Positions 1 through 7,917 of a DNA stretch of 64,000 nucleotides are shown piece by piece. The stretch comes from JADGRB01 sp036267635. GTDB lineage: Bacteria > Myxococcota_A > Polyangia > Fen-1088. Numbering within the stretch: position 1 is the first letter of the stretch; each line of letters starts with the position of its first letter. The stretch lies in the NCBI GenBank assembly GCA_036267635.1, contig DATAVR010000083.1:3915-67914 (forward strand). The letters are read 5' to 3'. The position numbers and the translations under genes were made by a program. The notes under the pieces are model-generated. The model was given only the letters and a program-made list of their open reading frames with translations. It was not told the DNA's origin and did no database searches.

Positions 1-246
1 GGCGACGTGGCACCGGGCGCTGTGCGCGCGGGGGCCGAGGCTTCGGAGCCGACCGACGATCTGGTCGTCTGCGCCGACATGCTCGACGCCGGAGCGGGCG
101 ATGACGTGCTGGTCGCCTTCGGCCACGCGGCGCGCGTCGCGGTCAGCGAGCGGTTGGCGCCGGGCGCGAAGCCGACCGCTCCGATCGACGCCGCCGTCGT
201 CGCCGTCGTCGATCGCGTGGAGATCGACGGTGAAGCGGGACGCTGA
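1..246 (+). CDS. Bacterial microcompartment vertex protein, EutN/CcmL family (C-terminal part)
   Basis: The reading frame is open from the first base, so the gene starts upstream of the window and only about 81 residues are present. The segment ADMLDAGAGDDVLVAFGHAA followed by PIDAAVVAVVDRVEI matches the end of the EutN/CcmL fold: a glycine-rich turn, a GxxAR-like strand, and the closing P(V/I)DAA-V--VD signature. Pentamers of this family cap the vertices of bacterial microcompartment shells. The GTG at 7 is unlikely to be the true start, because the first beta strands of the family would be missing. The stop overlaps the start of the ACT-domain gene, so the two are probably translationally coupled. 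I infer that a microcompartment locus lies just outside the left edge. Confidence 0.72.
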   Translation, partial: GDVAPGAVRAGAEASEPTDDLVVCADMLDAGAGDDVLVAFGHAARVAVSERLAPGAKPTAPIDAAVVAVVDRVEIDGEAGR

Positions 247-661
247 CGATCGCGACCTACGGCGGCTCATCGCCGAGGTGACGCGCCAGGTGACCGCCGA
301 GACCGCCGCCGGCCCGGCGCCGCGGGCGGCCGAGACGCTCGCCCGGGCCGAGCTCTGCGCCTCGTGCGCCGAGGAGGCGCGCCAGCGCGGGCCACGCGCG
401 GTCATCACCACCACCGGCAAGAACAGGCGGGGGATCGTGGCCAAGATCGCGCAGGCGATCGCCGAAGCGGGCGGCGACATCGTCGACATCGCCCAGACGC
501 TGGTCTCCGACTATTTCACGATGATCATCGTGGTCGACACCGCCGGGCTGGAGGTGTCGTTCGCCGAGTTCAAGGCGCGCCTCACCCAGGCCGTCGAGGC
601 GCTGGGCGCGGAGTGTCTGGTGATGCACGAAGAGATCGTGAACGCGCTCCAGCGCGTATAG
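230..661 (+). CDS. ACT-domain protein with putative microcompartment-targeting helix
   Basis: The 143-residue product starts at a GTG that overlaps the end of the vertex-protein gene by 17 bases. Residues from about 56 onward form an ACT domain of the UPF0237 type: an ITTTGKNRRGIVAKIA strand-loop-helix, then DIVDIAQTLVSDYFTMIIVVD. ACT domains usually bind small ligands such as amino acids; the ligand here is unknown. UPF0237 proteins are often about 90 residues, so this one carries an extra N-terminal region. That region begins DRDLRRLIAEVTRQVTAET, an amphipathic helix resembling the encapsulation peptides of microcompartment cargo, followed by an Ala/Pro linker and a CASC motif. Cargo status is inferred. 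The UPF0210 gene follows after 7 bases. Confidence 0.75.
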   Translation: MKRDADDRDLRRLIAEVTRQVTAETAAGPAPRAAETLARAELCASCAEEARQRGPRAVITTTGKNRRGIVAKIAQAIAEAGGDIVDIAQTLVSDYFTMIIVVDTAGLEVSFAEFKARLTQAVEALGAECLVMHEEIVNALQRV

Positions 662-668
662 TCGGCGC

Positions 669-2054
669 GTGGCGAGTCGGTTCGAAGCCTCCGAGGTGCG
701 CGAGGTGCTGCGCATGATCGAGAGCGAGAGCCTCGATGTCCGGACGGTGACCCTGGGCGTCTCGCTGCGCGACTGCGCCGCCGAGACGCTGGAGCGGACG
801 AGCGCGCGCATCTACGAAAAACTGATGCGCGTCGCTGCCCGGCTGGTTCCCACCACGGCGGCCGTGCAGGCCGACTTCGCCGTCCCGATCACCACCACGC
901 GCCTCTCGGTCACGCCGATCGCCCTCGTGACCGAGGCCGCACGCGCCGCGCGCGTCGTCCCGGCCGCGCTGGCGCTCGATCGCGCGGCGGGCGCGCTGGG
1001 GGTCGACTACGTGGGCGGCTTCTCGGCGCTGGTCGAAAAAGGGATGACCACCGGCGACCGCGCGCTCGTCGATTCGATCCCCGAGGCGCTGGCGACGACG
1101 ACGCGCGTCTGCTCGTCGGTGAACGTGGCCAGCACGCGCGCGGGTATCAACGCCGACGCCGTGCTGGAGATGGGGAGGGTGGTGAAGGCGACCGCCGAGG
1201 CGACGGCGGCCGCCGGCGGGATCGGCTGCGCGCGCCTGGTCACCTTTGCCAACATCCCCGACGACAACCCGTTCGTGGCCGGCGCGCTGCACGGTGTGGG
1301 GGAGGGGGAGTGCGTCGTCAACGTCGGTTGCTCGGGCCCGGGGGTGGTCCTCTCGGCGCTCAAGCGGCTGCGGGCTTCGGGCGAGCCCTACGACCTGTCG
1401 ACCGTCGCCGAGACGATCAAGCGGATGGCCTTCAAGGTCACCCGCGCCGGGGAGCTGGTCGGGCGCGAGGTGGTGCGGCGGCTCGGGGGGGAGGCCCGGT
1501 TCGGCGTCGTCGATCTCTCGCTGGCGCCGACGCCGGCGGTGGGTGACTCGGTGGCCGAGATTTTGGAAGAGATGGGCGTCGACATGGCGGGCGCGCCCGG
1601 CTCCGTCGCGGCGCTGGCGCTTCTCACCGACGCGGTGAAGAAAGGGGGGGTGATGGCCTCGTCGTCGGTCGGCGGCCTCTCGGGCGCCTTCATCCCGGTC
1701 AGCGAGGACGCACGGATGGTCGCCGCCGCGCGCGCCGGGGCGCTGTCGCTCGAGCGGCTCGAGAGCCTCAGCGCCGTTTGCTCGGTCGGGCTCGACATGG
1801 TGGCTGTCCCCGGCGATACCTCCGCTGAGACCCTGGCGGCGATCATCGCCGACGAGATCGCGATCGGCGTCTTCAACAACAAAGCGACCGGCGTTCGCAT
1901 CATCCCCGTCCCCGGCAAGAAGGCGGGCGAGTCGGTCCTCTACGGCGGCCTCCTCGGCGAGGCCTACGTCCAGGCGGTCGGCCGCTTCGGCGCCGATCGC
2001 TTCATCCGGCTCGGCGGCCGCATCCCGGCGCCGCTGCAGGCGCTGCGCAACTGA
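669..2054 (+). CDS. UPF0210 (DUF711) family protein
   Basis: The 461-residue product matches the UPF0210/DUF711 family over its whole length. Visible landmarks are VRTVTLGVSLRDCAAETLER near the N-terminus, VDYVGGFSALVEKGMT, VCSSVNVASTRAGINADAV, and a Gly-rich C-terminal part with IIPVPGKKAGESVLYGGLLG. The length fits the family, which is about 450 residues. UPF0210 genes commonly sit next to a UPF0237 ACT gene, and the same pairing is seen here with a 7-base gap. No reaction is established for the family; the glycine-rich loops are compatible with a ligand-binding enzyme. The start is a GTG, and the stop overlaps the next start (TGATG). Confidence 0.85.
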   Translation: MASRFEASEVREVLRMIESESLDVRTVTLGVSLRDCAAETLERTSARIYEKLMRVAARLVPTTAAVQADFAVPITTTRLSVTPIALVTEAARAARVVPAALALDRAAGALGVDYVGGFSALVEKGMTTGDRALVDSIPEALATTTRVCSSVNVASTRAGINADAVLEMGRVVKATAEATAAAGGIGCARLVTFANIPDDNPFVAGALHGVGEGECVVNVGCSGPGVVLSALKRLRASGEPYDLSTVAETIKRMAFKVTRAGELVGREVVRRLGGEARFGVVDLSLAPTPAVGDSVAEILEEMGVDMAGAPGSVAALALLTDAVKKGGVMASSSVGGLSGAFIPVSEDARMVAAARAGALSLERLESLSAVCSVGLDMVAVPGDTSAETLAAIIADEIAIGVFNNKATGVRIIPVPGKKAGESVLYGGLLGEAYVQAVGRFGADRFIRLGGRIPAPLQALRN

Positions 2055-3823
2055 TGCGGCCCCGGTGGCTCGCGGCGGTCGCGTTCGCGCTGGCGGCGCT
2101 CGGCGCCGCGCCCGCGCGCGCCGACAAGTCGATCGCGGTCATCGTCGAGCCGTGGCGCTTCTTCTCCGGGGCGCCGCCCGCCGGCTGGACCGATCCCGCG
2201 TTCGACGATCGCGCTTGGGGCGGACCGTCCGCGGGGCCCTTCTCGCCGCGTCCCCCGGATCTCTCGCCGGTGGCGGGGTCGCCGACGCATGGCCCGCCGC
2301 CCGAGTCGCCGGGGACTCGCTACGATCTCGTTCCCCGCGCGCCGCTGCTCCTGCGGGCGCGCTTTTCGGTGGCCGACGTGGCGCACGTGCGGGTCCTCGA
2401 GCTCGGCGTGGCGTACAACGACGCCTTCGTCGCCTACGTCAACGGCCGAGAGGTCGCGCGCCGCGGGATCCCGGCAGACGCGAGCGCCGCCGCGACCCCG
2501 CATGGTCCGGAGATCGAGCGCCTCTCCATCCCGGTTCCGTCGTCGGCTCTCCCGTCGCTGCGGCCCGATGGCAACTGGTTGGCGGTCGCCGTTTACGCCT
2601 CGCCCGGCCGCGCTGTCGAGTTCGCGACGGCGCCGGCTGTGTCGATCGACGTCGGCGCGGCGAGCGGCGTCCGGATCGTGCGCGGCCCCTACCTGTCGGC
2701 GCCGACCGATGGACCGAAGGGGCTCGGGCTGCGGTTGAACTGGCAGACCGATCTGCCGGCGACGGCGACGGTCTCCGTCGACCGGGCGGACGCGGGGGGC
2801 GCCCGTCTGCCGCCGATCGTGGTGGCGACGAGCAAGCCCGCCACCCAGCAGTCGGTGACCGTCGACGGGATGACGGCGGGTTCCCTCTACCGCTACACGG
2901 TCGACGTCGATGCGGGCGGCGGAGACCGGGCGAGCGCCGGACCGACCGTCTTCAAGACGCTGGCGGCGCCGCCCCTGCCGCTCCGCTTCGCCGTCTACGG
3001 CGACATGCGCTACCCGGGGCACGCCGCGCACCGATCGATTGTCGAGGCGCTGGTGCGCGAGGCGCCGGCGCTGATCGTCAACACCGGCGATCTCACCGAC
3101 GTCGGGAGCGAGGAGTCGAACTGGCAGAAGTACTTCGAGATCACCGCGCCGATGGGGGCGATCGCGCCGGTGGTGCCGGCGCTCGGCAACCACGACGCCG
3201 ACCGCCGCGGCGCCGGCGCGCCCCTCGCCTGGTCGCTGTTCGGCGTCCCCGCGCACGGGCCGCCGGGCTGGACCTCGCTCGATCTCGGTGGGGTCCACTT
3301 CGTGATCCTGTCGACCAACGACATGCGTAACCCGACGCAGCTCACCTGGCTGCGCGACGATCTGGCGCGGGCGCGGCGCCACCACGCGCGCGCCATCTTC
3401 GCCTTCTGCCACGAGGGGCCCTGGGCGCATGGCTTTCACGGCGGGGCCTCGATCATGGCGCGCGACTACGCGCCGCTCCTGGCGGCAGCGCACGTCGACG
3501 TCCTGTTCTCCGGCCACGACCACATCTACGAGCGCGGCATCGGGAGCACACCCGAGGGGAAGCTGACCTACGTGGTCACCGGTGGCGGCGGTGCGCCGCT
3601 CTACAATCCGAGATGTCAGGCGGCGACGGGGCCCCCGCCCGTCGGTATGTCGGGCCCGCTCCCCGCCTGCCCGGCCAGCGTCCGGGTCCTCACCAACAGC
3701 TACCACTACATCATGGTCGAGGTGTCGAACGGCGGGGTCACGCTCTGTCCACGCCACCCCGACGGCAGTCCGGTCGAGGCGTGCGTGCAGCTCCCGCAGC
3801 GGCGCGATCGCACTTCGCATTGA
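2054..3823 (+). CDS. Secreted metallophosphoesterase, purple-acid-phosphatase-like
   Basis: A signal peptide (residues 1-23, ending APARA) directs this 589-residue protein out of the cytoplasm. Residues about 30-190 look like a galactose-binding-type beta-sandwich (DPAFDDRAW, then YNDAFVAYVNGREVARRG). Next comes a fibronectin-III-like segment at about 205-300, as in purple acid phosphatases. The calcineurin-like catalytic domain follows, with its metal-binding blocks in order: YGDMR near 315, NTGDLTD near 343, GNHD near 378, CHEG near 452 and GHDHIYERG near 487. It probably hydrolyses phosphate esters in the periplasm or outside the cell. The ATG overlaps the UPF0210 stop, but no functional link to that gene is evident. 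Confidence 0.85.
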   Translation: MRPRWLAAVAFALAALGAAPARADKSIAVIVEPWRFFSGAPPAGWTDPAFDDRAWGGPSAGPFSPRPPDLSPVAGSPTHGPPPESPGTRYDLVPRAPLLLRARFSVADVAHVRVLELGVAYNDAFVAYVNGREVARRGIPADASAAATPHGPEIERLSIPVPSSALPSLRPDGNWLAVAVYASPGRAVEFATAPAVSIDVGAASGVRIVRGPYLSAPTDGPKGLGLRLNWQTDLPATATVSVDRADAGGARLPPIVVATSKPATQQSVTVDGMTAGSLYRYTVDVDAGGGDRASAGPTVFKTLAAPPLPLRFAVYGDMRYPGHAAHRSIVEALVREAPALIVNTGDLTDVGSEESNWQKYFEITAPMGAIAPVVPALGNHDADRRGAGAPLAWSLFGVPAHGPPGWTSLDLGGVHFVILSTNDMRNPTQLTWLRDDLARARRHHARAIFAFCHEGPWAHGFHGGASIMARDYAPLLAAAHVDVLFSGHDHIYERGIGSTPEGKLTYVVTGGGGAPLYNPRCQAATGPPPVGMSGPLPACPASVRVLTNSYHYIMVEVSNGGVTLCPRHPDGSPVEACVQLPQRRDRTSH

Positions 3824-3852
3824 TCGCCCCGGTGGTGCGCGGTTAGCATTCC

Positions 3853-4740
3853 GTGGTGGTCCAGGCCCAGAGTCCGCAGCGCGTCCCGATCGTTCCGTCC
3901 GTCGACGGTGACCGGCACGTGCTCGCCTGGGACGACGTCTCCTTCGAGGTCGACGCGCGCACGGGCGGCCGCGTGACGGCGCTGCGGCTTGGCGGCCGAA
4001 ATCTGTTGACCGGTCCGGAGATCGACGCCAGCAACTTCGGCTCGACCTTTTGGACCAGCCCGCAGAGCGCCTGGGGCTGGCCGCCCGTGCCGGAGGTCGA
4101 CCACGCCGAGTACCGCGCGTCGATCGAAGGCAGCGCCATCGTCATGCGCAGCGCGCGGAGCGCGAGCCTGGGCGTGGAGATCGAAAAGCGCTTCACCGCC
4201 GATCGCCCGCGCGGCGCCGTGCTGTTCGAGTATCGAATTCACAATCTGGGTGCGGCGCCGCTCCAGACGGCCCCCTGGCAGATCACCCGGGTCGGGCCGG
4301 GGGGCCTCACGTTCTATCCGTCGGGCGAGGGGGCTTTCCCGCCGTCGAACCTGGGCGTGCGCGACGCGCTCGGCGCCACCTGGTACGACTACGACAAGGC
4401 GGCGATCAACGATCACCAGAAGCACTTCGCCGACGGCCGAGAGGGATGGCTGGCGCACGTCGACGGCGACGCGCTGTTGGTGAAGACCTTCCCGGCGGTG
4501 CCGCGGTCCGCGCACGCGCCTGGTGAGGCGCAGATCGAGATCTACGCCAGCCCGGCCCACACCTACGTCGAGGTGGAGGCGCAAGGGGCGTACGAGACGG
4601 TGGCGCCGGGCGCGGCGCTCACCTGGCAGGTGGTCTGGCTGGCGCGCCGGCTGCCGCCGAAGGTGCCGGTCGCCGTCGGCAGCGAGGCGCTCTTGGCGCA
4701 CGTCCGCGCGCTGGTCGCCGCCGACGCCGCCGCACGGTGA
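3853..4740 (+). CDS. DUF4380 (aldose-epimerase-like) protein
   Basis: The 295-residue product resembles DUF4380 proteins, which have a galactose-mutarotase-like beta-sandwich. Visible family features are FEVDARTGGRVTALRLGGRN, then SNFGSTFWTSPQSAWGWPP near residue 60, and VEIEKRFTADRPRGAVLFEY. There is no signal peptide. A role in carbohydrate recognition or epimerisation is only inferred from the fold. A TAGCAT box at 3844-3849 lies so close to GTG 3853 that the in-frame GTG at 3856, six bases beyond it, is an equally good start. The stop overlaps the start of the phosphopantetheinyl transferase gene. Confidence 0.7.
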   Translation: MVVQAQSPQRVPIVPSVDGDRHVLAWDDVSFEVDARTGGRVTALRLGGRNLLTGPEIDASNFGSTFWTSPQSAWGWPPVPEVDHAEYRASIEGSAIVMRSARSASLGVEIEKRFTADRPRGAVLFEYRIHNLGAAPLQTAPWQITRVGPGGLTFYPSGEGAFPPSNLGVRDALGATWYDYDKAAINDHQKHFADGREGWLAHVDGDALLVKTFPAVPRSAHAPGEAQIEIYASPAHTYVEVEAQGAYETVAPGAALTWQVVWLARRLPPKVPVAVGSEALLAHVRALVAADAAAR

Positions 4741-5435
4741 ACGTGGCCTTTGAGCGCCGGTTCGTCCTCGAGCTGCCGTTCGGGGTTTGCGTGGGCGTGT
4801 CGCTGCCGGACGGCCGCTTCGAGTTGCCCGGCGAGCTGCACCCCGAAGAGGCGGCGTTCGCGCGGACGTTGCCGGAGGCGCGGCGCGCCGGGTGGGTCGG
4901 TGGTCGGGTGGCTCTGCGCGCGGCGCTGGCCGCGGCGGATCTCGCGGCGCCGGCGCCGATCCTGGCCTCCCCGCGCGGAGCGCCGCTGCTTCCGCCCGGC
5001 GCGATCGGTTCGGTGAGCCACAAACGGGCGATCGCCGTCGCGCTGGCCGCGCGCGAGCCGTCGCCGCGCGCGACGATCGGGATCGACGTCGAGGAGCTCC
5101 GTCCGCTGCGCGTCGACGTCGCCGGCCGGGTGCTCACGCCGGAGGAGCGGGCGGCGCTCCCGGCGGATGGCGTGGCGCGCGACGCGGCCGTGCTACTCGC
5201 CTTTTCGGCCAAGGAGGCGATCTACAAAGCGCTCGACCCTTGGGTGCAACGCTTCGTCGCCTTTCACGAAGCGTCCGTGGGCCGCGCATCCGACGGCGCG
5301 GTCACCGGCCGCCTTGCGCTCGATGGGGGCGAGGGACCGTTCGGCGTTGAGCTTCACGAGGCGTGCCCAGCGGGCGAGGCGGGGCTCGTTCTGGTCGCCG
5401 CTCGTGTGCGGCCAGTCGATGTTGTCCGGAGCTAA
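4737..5435 (+). CDS. 4'-phosphopantetheinyl transferase, EntD/Sfp-like
   Basis: This 232-residue enzyme would transfer the phosphopantetheine arm of coenzyme A to a serine of a carrier protein. The three family signatures are visible: GSVSHKRAIAVA near residue 92, the magnesium-binding GIDVE near 115, and FSAKEAIYKAL near 156. The length and the N-terminal segment fit the EntD/Sfp group rather than the short AcpS group; an AcpS gene lies at the far end of the window. The GTG start overlaps the DUF4380 stop by 4 bases. No carrier-protein synthase is present nearby, so the substrate is unknown. Confidence 0.88.
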   Translation: MNVAFERRFVLELPFGVCVGVSLPDGRFELPGELHPEEAAFARTLPEARRAGWVGGRVALRAALAAADLAAPAPILASPRGAPLLPPGAIGSVSHKRAIAVALAAREPSPRATIGIDVEELRPLRVDVAGRVLTPEERAALPADGVARDAAVLLAFSAKEAIYKALDPWVQRFVAFHEASVGRASDGAVTGRLALDGGEGPFGVELHEACPAGEAGLVLVAARVRPVDVVRS

Positions 5436-5817
5436 CGCGCAGCGAGAGACGCCGCCAGGCGGGACCGTGATCGCTGTCGGCGTCGGAACGGCCGCAATCG
5501 ACCGACGAATGAAGCCCAATGCTTATGCAACGCGCTGGCCAGTCACTCGATGATTCAGGTGATCTCCCCTTCTCGCCGGCGGTATCGACCGCCCTCGCGA
5601 AGGCATCGCCCTCGAAGGTCGCGGTCGACAGCAATGCTGGTCCTCGGTGGAAGCACTGTCCCGCCGCCTCGCAAGGCGTTCATCTCTGACCTGAGGGAGA
5701 CCGCTCCTTCAGCGACAGAGGTCGCTTACCGGCAGAAAGGGCGTTTGTTCTTCCCATTCCTACGTCGTACACGGGCTCATTCGCGTGCGAGGTGGCCGCC
5801 CAGGCAGGCGTGTTTCG
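5436..5817. other. Gene-poor spacer
   Basis: About 380 bases separate the phosphopantetheinyl transferase stop from the end of the antitoxin gene. Both strands contain only short frames with no recognisable protein similarity. I see no tRNA, no T-tract terminator and no clear promoter. It forms one flank of the lower-GC toxin-antitoxin patch and may be decayed accessory DNA, but I cannot identify a parent gene. Confidence 0.4.
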
Positions 5818-6339
5818 CTATGCGGCCCGCAAGCGCGCGACGTCGAGAGTCCGATAAGCGGGCACCGCCGTTCGAGGCGCCGAGTGCTCCCTCAGCGCCT
5901 TCTCCGCCCCCGCGAAGAGCGTCCCGGCCTTGTCGCTAAGCTGCATGAACACGTGAGACCGCAGCGCGTAGGAGTTCGCTCCCGCCAGACGACCGCCTTC
6001 CTGCTCCCAGCGGTTGGCGGTGGCGCGATCCACGCCGAGGTGCTCGGCGAGATCCGCCTGCGTATACTCGAGCAGCTTGCGCAAGAACTTCACTTCGATC
6101 GGTTCCAGCTCGGCCTGGGTCAGCATGGAACCGGCGATGGCGAGCGAGGCGAGCTCCAGCACGTCGCCCGGAACGAGAACGGCGCCGCAAACCGGGCAGG
6201 AAGGCACAGCGAGATTCTTGACGATGACCTCATTGAGGCCGAGCAGCGGCCCGATGTCTCGCTTGCCGGCCTTGACGGCCAGCTGCCCCTTCCCGCAGCT
6301 CGGGCAGGTGGTTGCCGCCTTGAAATGACCGCTCTTCAT
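5818..6339 (-). CDS. MqsA/YgiT-type antitoxin: zinc finger plus HTH
   Basis: The 173-residue protein has the two-part layout of MqsA/YgiT antitoxins. The N-terminal part has two CxxC pairs (C12/C15 and C48/C51) that should bind one zinc. Residues 86-113 form a Cro/C1-type helix-turn-helix (YTQADLAEHLGVDRATANRW). About 45 further residues follow that E. coli MqsA lacks. The upstream gene, 19 bases away on the same strand, encodes a small protein that would be the toxin; the toxin-first order is the same as in mqsRA. An operator-like palindrome precedes the pair, so autoregulation through the helix-turn-helix is likely. The family assignment is firm; the antitoxin role is inferred from architecture and context. 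Confidence 0.75.
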   Translation of the reverse strand: MKSGHFKAATTCPSCGKGQLAVKAGKRDIGPLLGLNEVIVKNLAVPSCPVCGAVLVPGDVLELASLAIAGSMLTQAELEPIEVKFLRKLLEYTQADLAEHLGVDRATANRWEQEGGRLAGANSYALRSHVFMQLSDKAGTLFAGAEKALREHSAPRTAVPAYRTLDVARLRAA

Positions 6340-6358
6340 GACTTCGTCTCCTTTTGAA

Positions 6359-6625
6359 TCAGAACACTGTGACCACGATCAGTCGCTTGCCGAGGTGATC
6401 CACGTAGACTTCCACGCCGATCGCGGTCGCGATCTCGTCGAGGCTCGGTCCGGTCACGCGCCAGCACGTTCCTCCGAAACGGGGAATGCCGCCCGCATGC
6501 GCCTCGCAGCCCGTCGCTTTCTTGATGCTGCTCTTCATGTCGGCCGCCGTGATGCCCCGCTGTCCTCCGCCCAACGCCTCGCGGGCCCACCTCAGCGCTT
6601 CGCCAGCAGCGGAGGGGCCGGCCAC
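6359..6625 (-). CDS. Small putative toxin paired with the MqsA-like antitoxin
   Basis: This 88-residue protein starts at a GTG and ends with alternating beta-strand-like stretches (TCWRVTGPSLDEIATAIGVE, then LIVVTVF). That pattern is compatible with a small RelE/MqsR-like or DUF4258-like fold. I do not see the MqsR sequence signatures, so the family is unassigned. Evidence for a toxin role is positional: it is small, it is the first gene, a zinc-finger/HTH antitoxin follows 19 bases later, and a perfect palindrome lies just upstream of its start. It could be an uncharacterised toxin type. Confidence 0.5.
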   Translation of the reverse strand: MAGPSAAGEALRWAREALGGGQRGITAADMKSSIKKATGCEAHAGGIPRFGGTCWRVTGPSLDEIATAIGVEVYVDHLGKRLIVVTVF

Positions 6626-6627
6626 GC

Positions 6628-6646
6628 ATGTAGCATCTTGCTACAT
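6628..6646. promoter_or_regulatory. Palindromic operator of the toxin-antitoxin operon
   Basis: ATGTAGCA-TCT-TGCTACAT is a perfect inverted repeat with 8-base arms and a 3-base centre. It ends two bases before the toxin start codon on the minus strand. MqsA is known to bind a palindrome with a 3-base centre in its own promoter, so the antitoxin is the natural ligand. The operator role is inferred from symmetry and position. Confidence 0.7.
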
Positions 6647-6683
6647 CGAGACCCGAGGGGCAAGGCCCAAATCCTCGCCTTGT

Positions 6684-7235
6684 CTAGAAGTAGTAGCGGA
6701 CGCCAGCTTCGATGTTGAAGTGCGCGCCGCCGCTCTCATGGATGGACGAGCCGTCGGCGCCCATCGCGTTGATGCTGCCGATATCGGCCAGGCCGCCGCC
6801 GAGAAGGATCCCCACGCCGGACGCGAACCGCCATTCGTAGCCGATGTTGACGAGGAGAGCGCTGGCTGACCCCGTCACCTCTCCCATCGAAAGATGCACG
6901 TAGGCGAAACCAATACCGACATAGGGCGTGTGGCCGAAGGATTTGAGCTGAAGCTGGACCGTCGGCGCAAAGCCGTACCCGGTGGCGGTCTCGGTCGATC
7001 CGTACCCCTCGTCGATCGATTCGGACAGGTAGTTTGCCTGCAGGTCGAAGGCGACGTGAGGGATCTCGCGGACGATCAGGTCGGCGCCGAGGAGCCCGAT
7101 CCCGTTGCCGATCTTGTATCCCACCCCGAACGGGTGCACCTCCGTCTCTTCGGCGCGCGCCGCCCTGGGCCTGCCCAGCAGGACGAGAACGAAAGCGATC
7201 GAAAAGACCAAGAAGGCACTCGAGAGTCGCTTCAT
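6684..7235 (-). CDS. Outer-membrane beta-barrel protein
   Basis: The 183-residue product starts with a clear signal peptide (about residues 1-28, ending AARAEE). It continues with alternating hydrophobic and polar strands typical of a small eight-stranded barrel: VAFDLQANYLSES, TPYVGIGFAYVHLS and GVRYYF. The C-terminal Phe is the usual BAM recognition residue. The protein should sit in the outer membrane; no ligand or enzymatic motif is visible. It starts 4 bases after the stop of the ETHE1-like hydrolase gene and is probably the last gene of that operon. Confidence 0.7.
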   Translation of the reverse strand: MKRLSSAFLVFSIAFVLVLLGRPRAARAEETEVHPFGVGYKIGNGIGLLGADLIVREIPHVAFDLQANYLSESIDEGYGSTETATGYGFAPTVQLQLKSFGHTPYVGIGFAYVHLSMGEVTGSASALLVNIGYEWRFASGVGILLGGGLADIGSINAMGADGSSIHESGGAHFNIEAGVRYYF

Positions 7236-7239
7236 GCGC

Positions 7240-7917
7240 TCAGGTTCGCTTGCGCTCGCGGAGCGCGCGGAACTCTTCGAAGGTCGCGCAGCGTAAAAAA
7301 CGGTTGCTGCCGAGCTCGTGGGCGATGGTCGAGGTCGGCGTCTCGCCGTAGTCGTGGCCCGGGAAGACGCGGGTCTCCTCTGGCAGCCGGGTGAGCCGCT
7401 GCAGGCTCTTCCACATCTCGGCGGTGTCGCCGCCCCTGAAGTCGGTGCGGCCGCAGCCGCCGACGAACAGCACGTCGCCGGTCACCACGTAACCGTCGGC
7501 CAGGTAGCAGGTGCCGCCCACGGTGTGGCCGGGCGTATCGAGCACCCGCACGCCGCGCTTGCCGACGGAAACGTCCAGACCGTCGACGGCGTCGAGCATC
7601 TTCCGTCCCGCGGCGCTCACCGCGGCCGCCTCGCGCGGGCTCACCACCACGGTCGCACCGGTCTTCTCGCAGAGCGCGTCGACCCCCTCGATGTGATCGT
7701 TGTGGGTGTGAGTGATGAGGGCGGTCGTGACCGTGAGGCCGCGCCGCGCCACCTCGGCGAGCAAGCGATCGACCTCCCAGGCCGGATCGACGATGGCCGC
7801 CTCGCGCGTCTCGGGGCAGTAGAGGATCTCGCAGAAGTTCTGCAGCAGGCCGACCTCCATCTGCACCACCTCGGGCGCGGGCGGCAGGCCGGCGGCGTCG
7901 TTCGCGCCGTCGCTCAT
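7240..7917 (-). CDS. MBL-fold hydrolase, ETHE1/glyoxalase-II-like
   Basis: The 225-residue enzyme carries the metallo-beta-lactamase metal site: H70, H72, D74 and H75 in THTHNDH, H131 in DTPGH, D148 in TGD and H188 in PGHD. The GCGRTDF segment at 154-160 is characteristic of ETHE1-type persulfide dioxygenases, which use a single iron and glutathione persulfide. The related glyoxalase II enzymes usually lack it. A sulfur-oxidising role is therefore the best guess, but a generic hydroxyacyl-glutathione hydrolase cannot be excluded. The gene overlaps the end of the upstream propeller gene by 4 bases, and the barrel gene follows 4 bases later. Confidence 0.8.
   Translation of the reverse strand: MSDGANDAAGLPPAPEVVQMEVGLLQNFCEILYCPETREAAIVDPAWEVDRLLAEVARRGLTVTTALITHTHNDHIEGVDALCEKTGATVVVSPREAAAVSAAGRKMLDAVDGLDVSVGKRGVRVLDTPGHTVGGTCYLADGYVVTGDVLFVGGCGRTDFRGGDTAEMWKSLQRLTRLPEETRVFPGHDYGETPTSTIAHELGSNRFLRCATFEEFRALRERKRT

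Noticed and set aside
7..246. GTG at 7 as the start of the microcompartment vertex gene
   Set aside because: The frame is open to base 1, and starting here would remove the first strands of the fold, so the true start is outside the window.
1964..3820. A 618-codon frame on the minus strand opposite the phosphoesterase gene
   Set aside because: It is Arg/Gly/Ala-rich with no motif, lies exactly opposite a gene with intact active-site motifs, and is what the codon bias of a GC-rich genome produces on the opposite strand. The same holds for the long frames at 7992-10817 (+), 27409-29541 (-), 31177-33210 (-), 39612-41549 (+) and 59789-61708 (+).
5302..5634. A 110-codon minus-strand frame overlapping the end of the phosphopantetheinyl transferase gene
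   Set aside because: More than a third of it is antisense to a well-supported gene, the rest has no recognisable similarity, and no promoter or ribosome site supports it.
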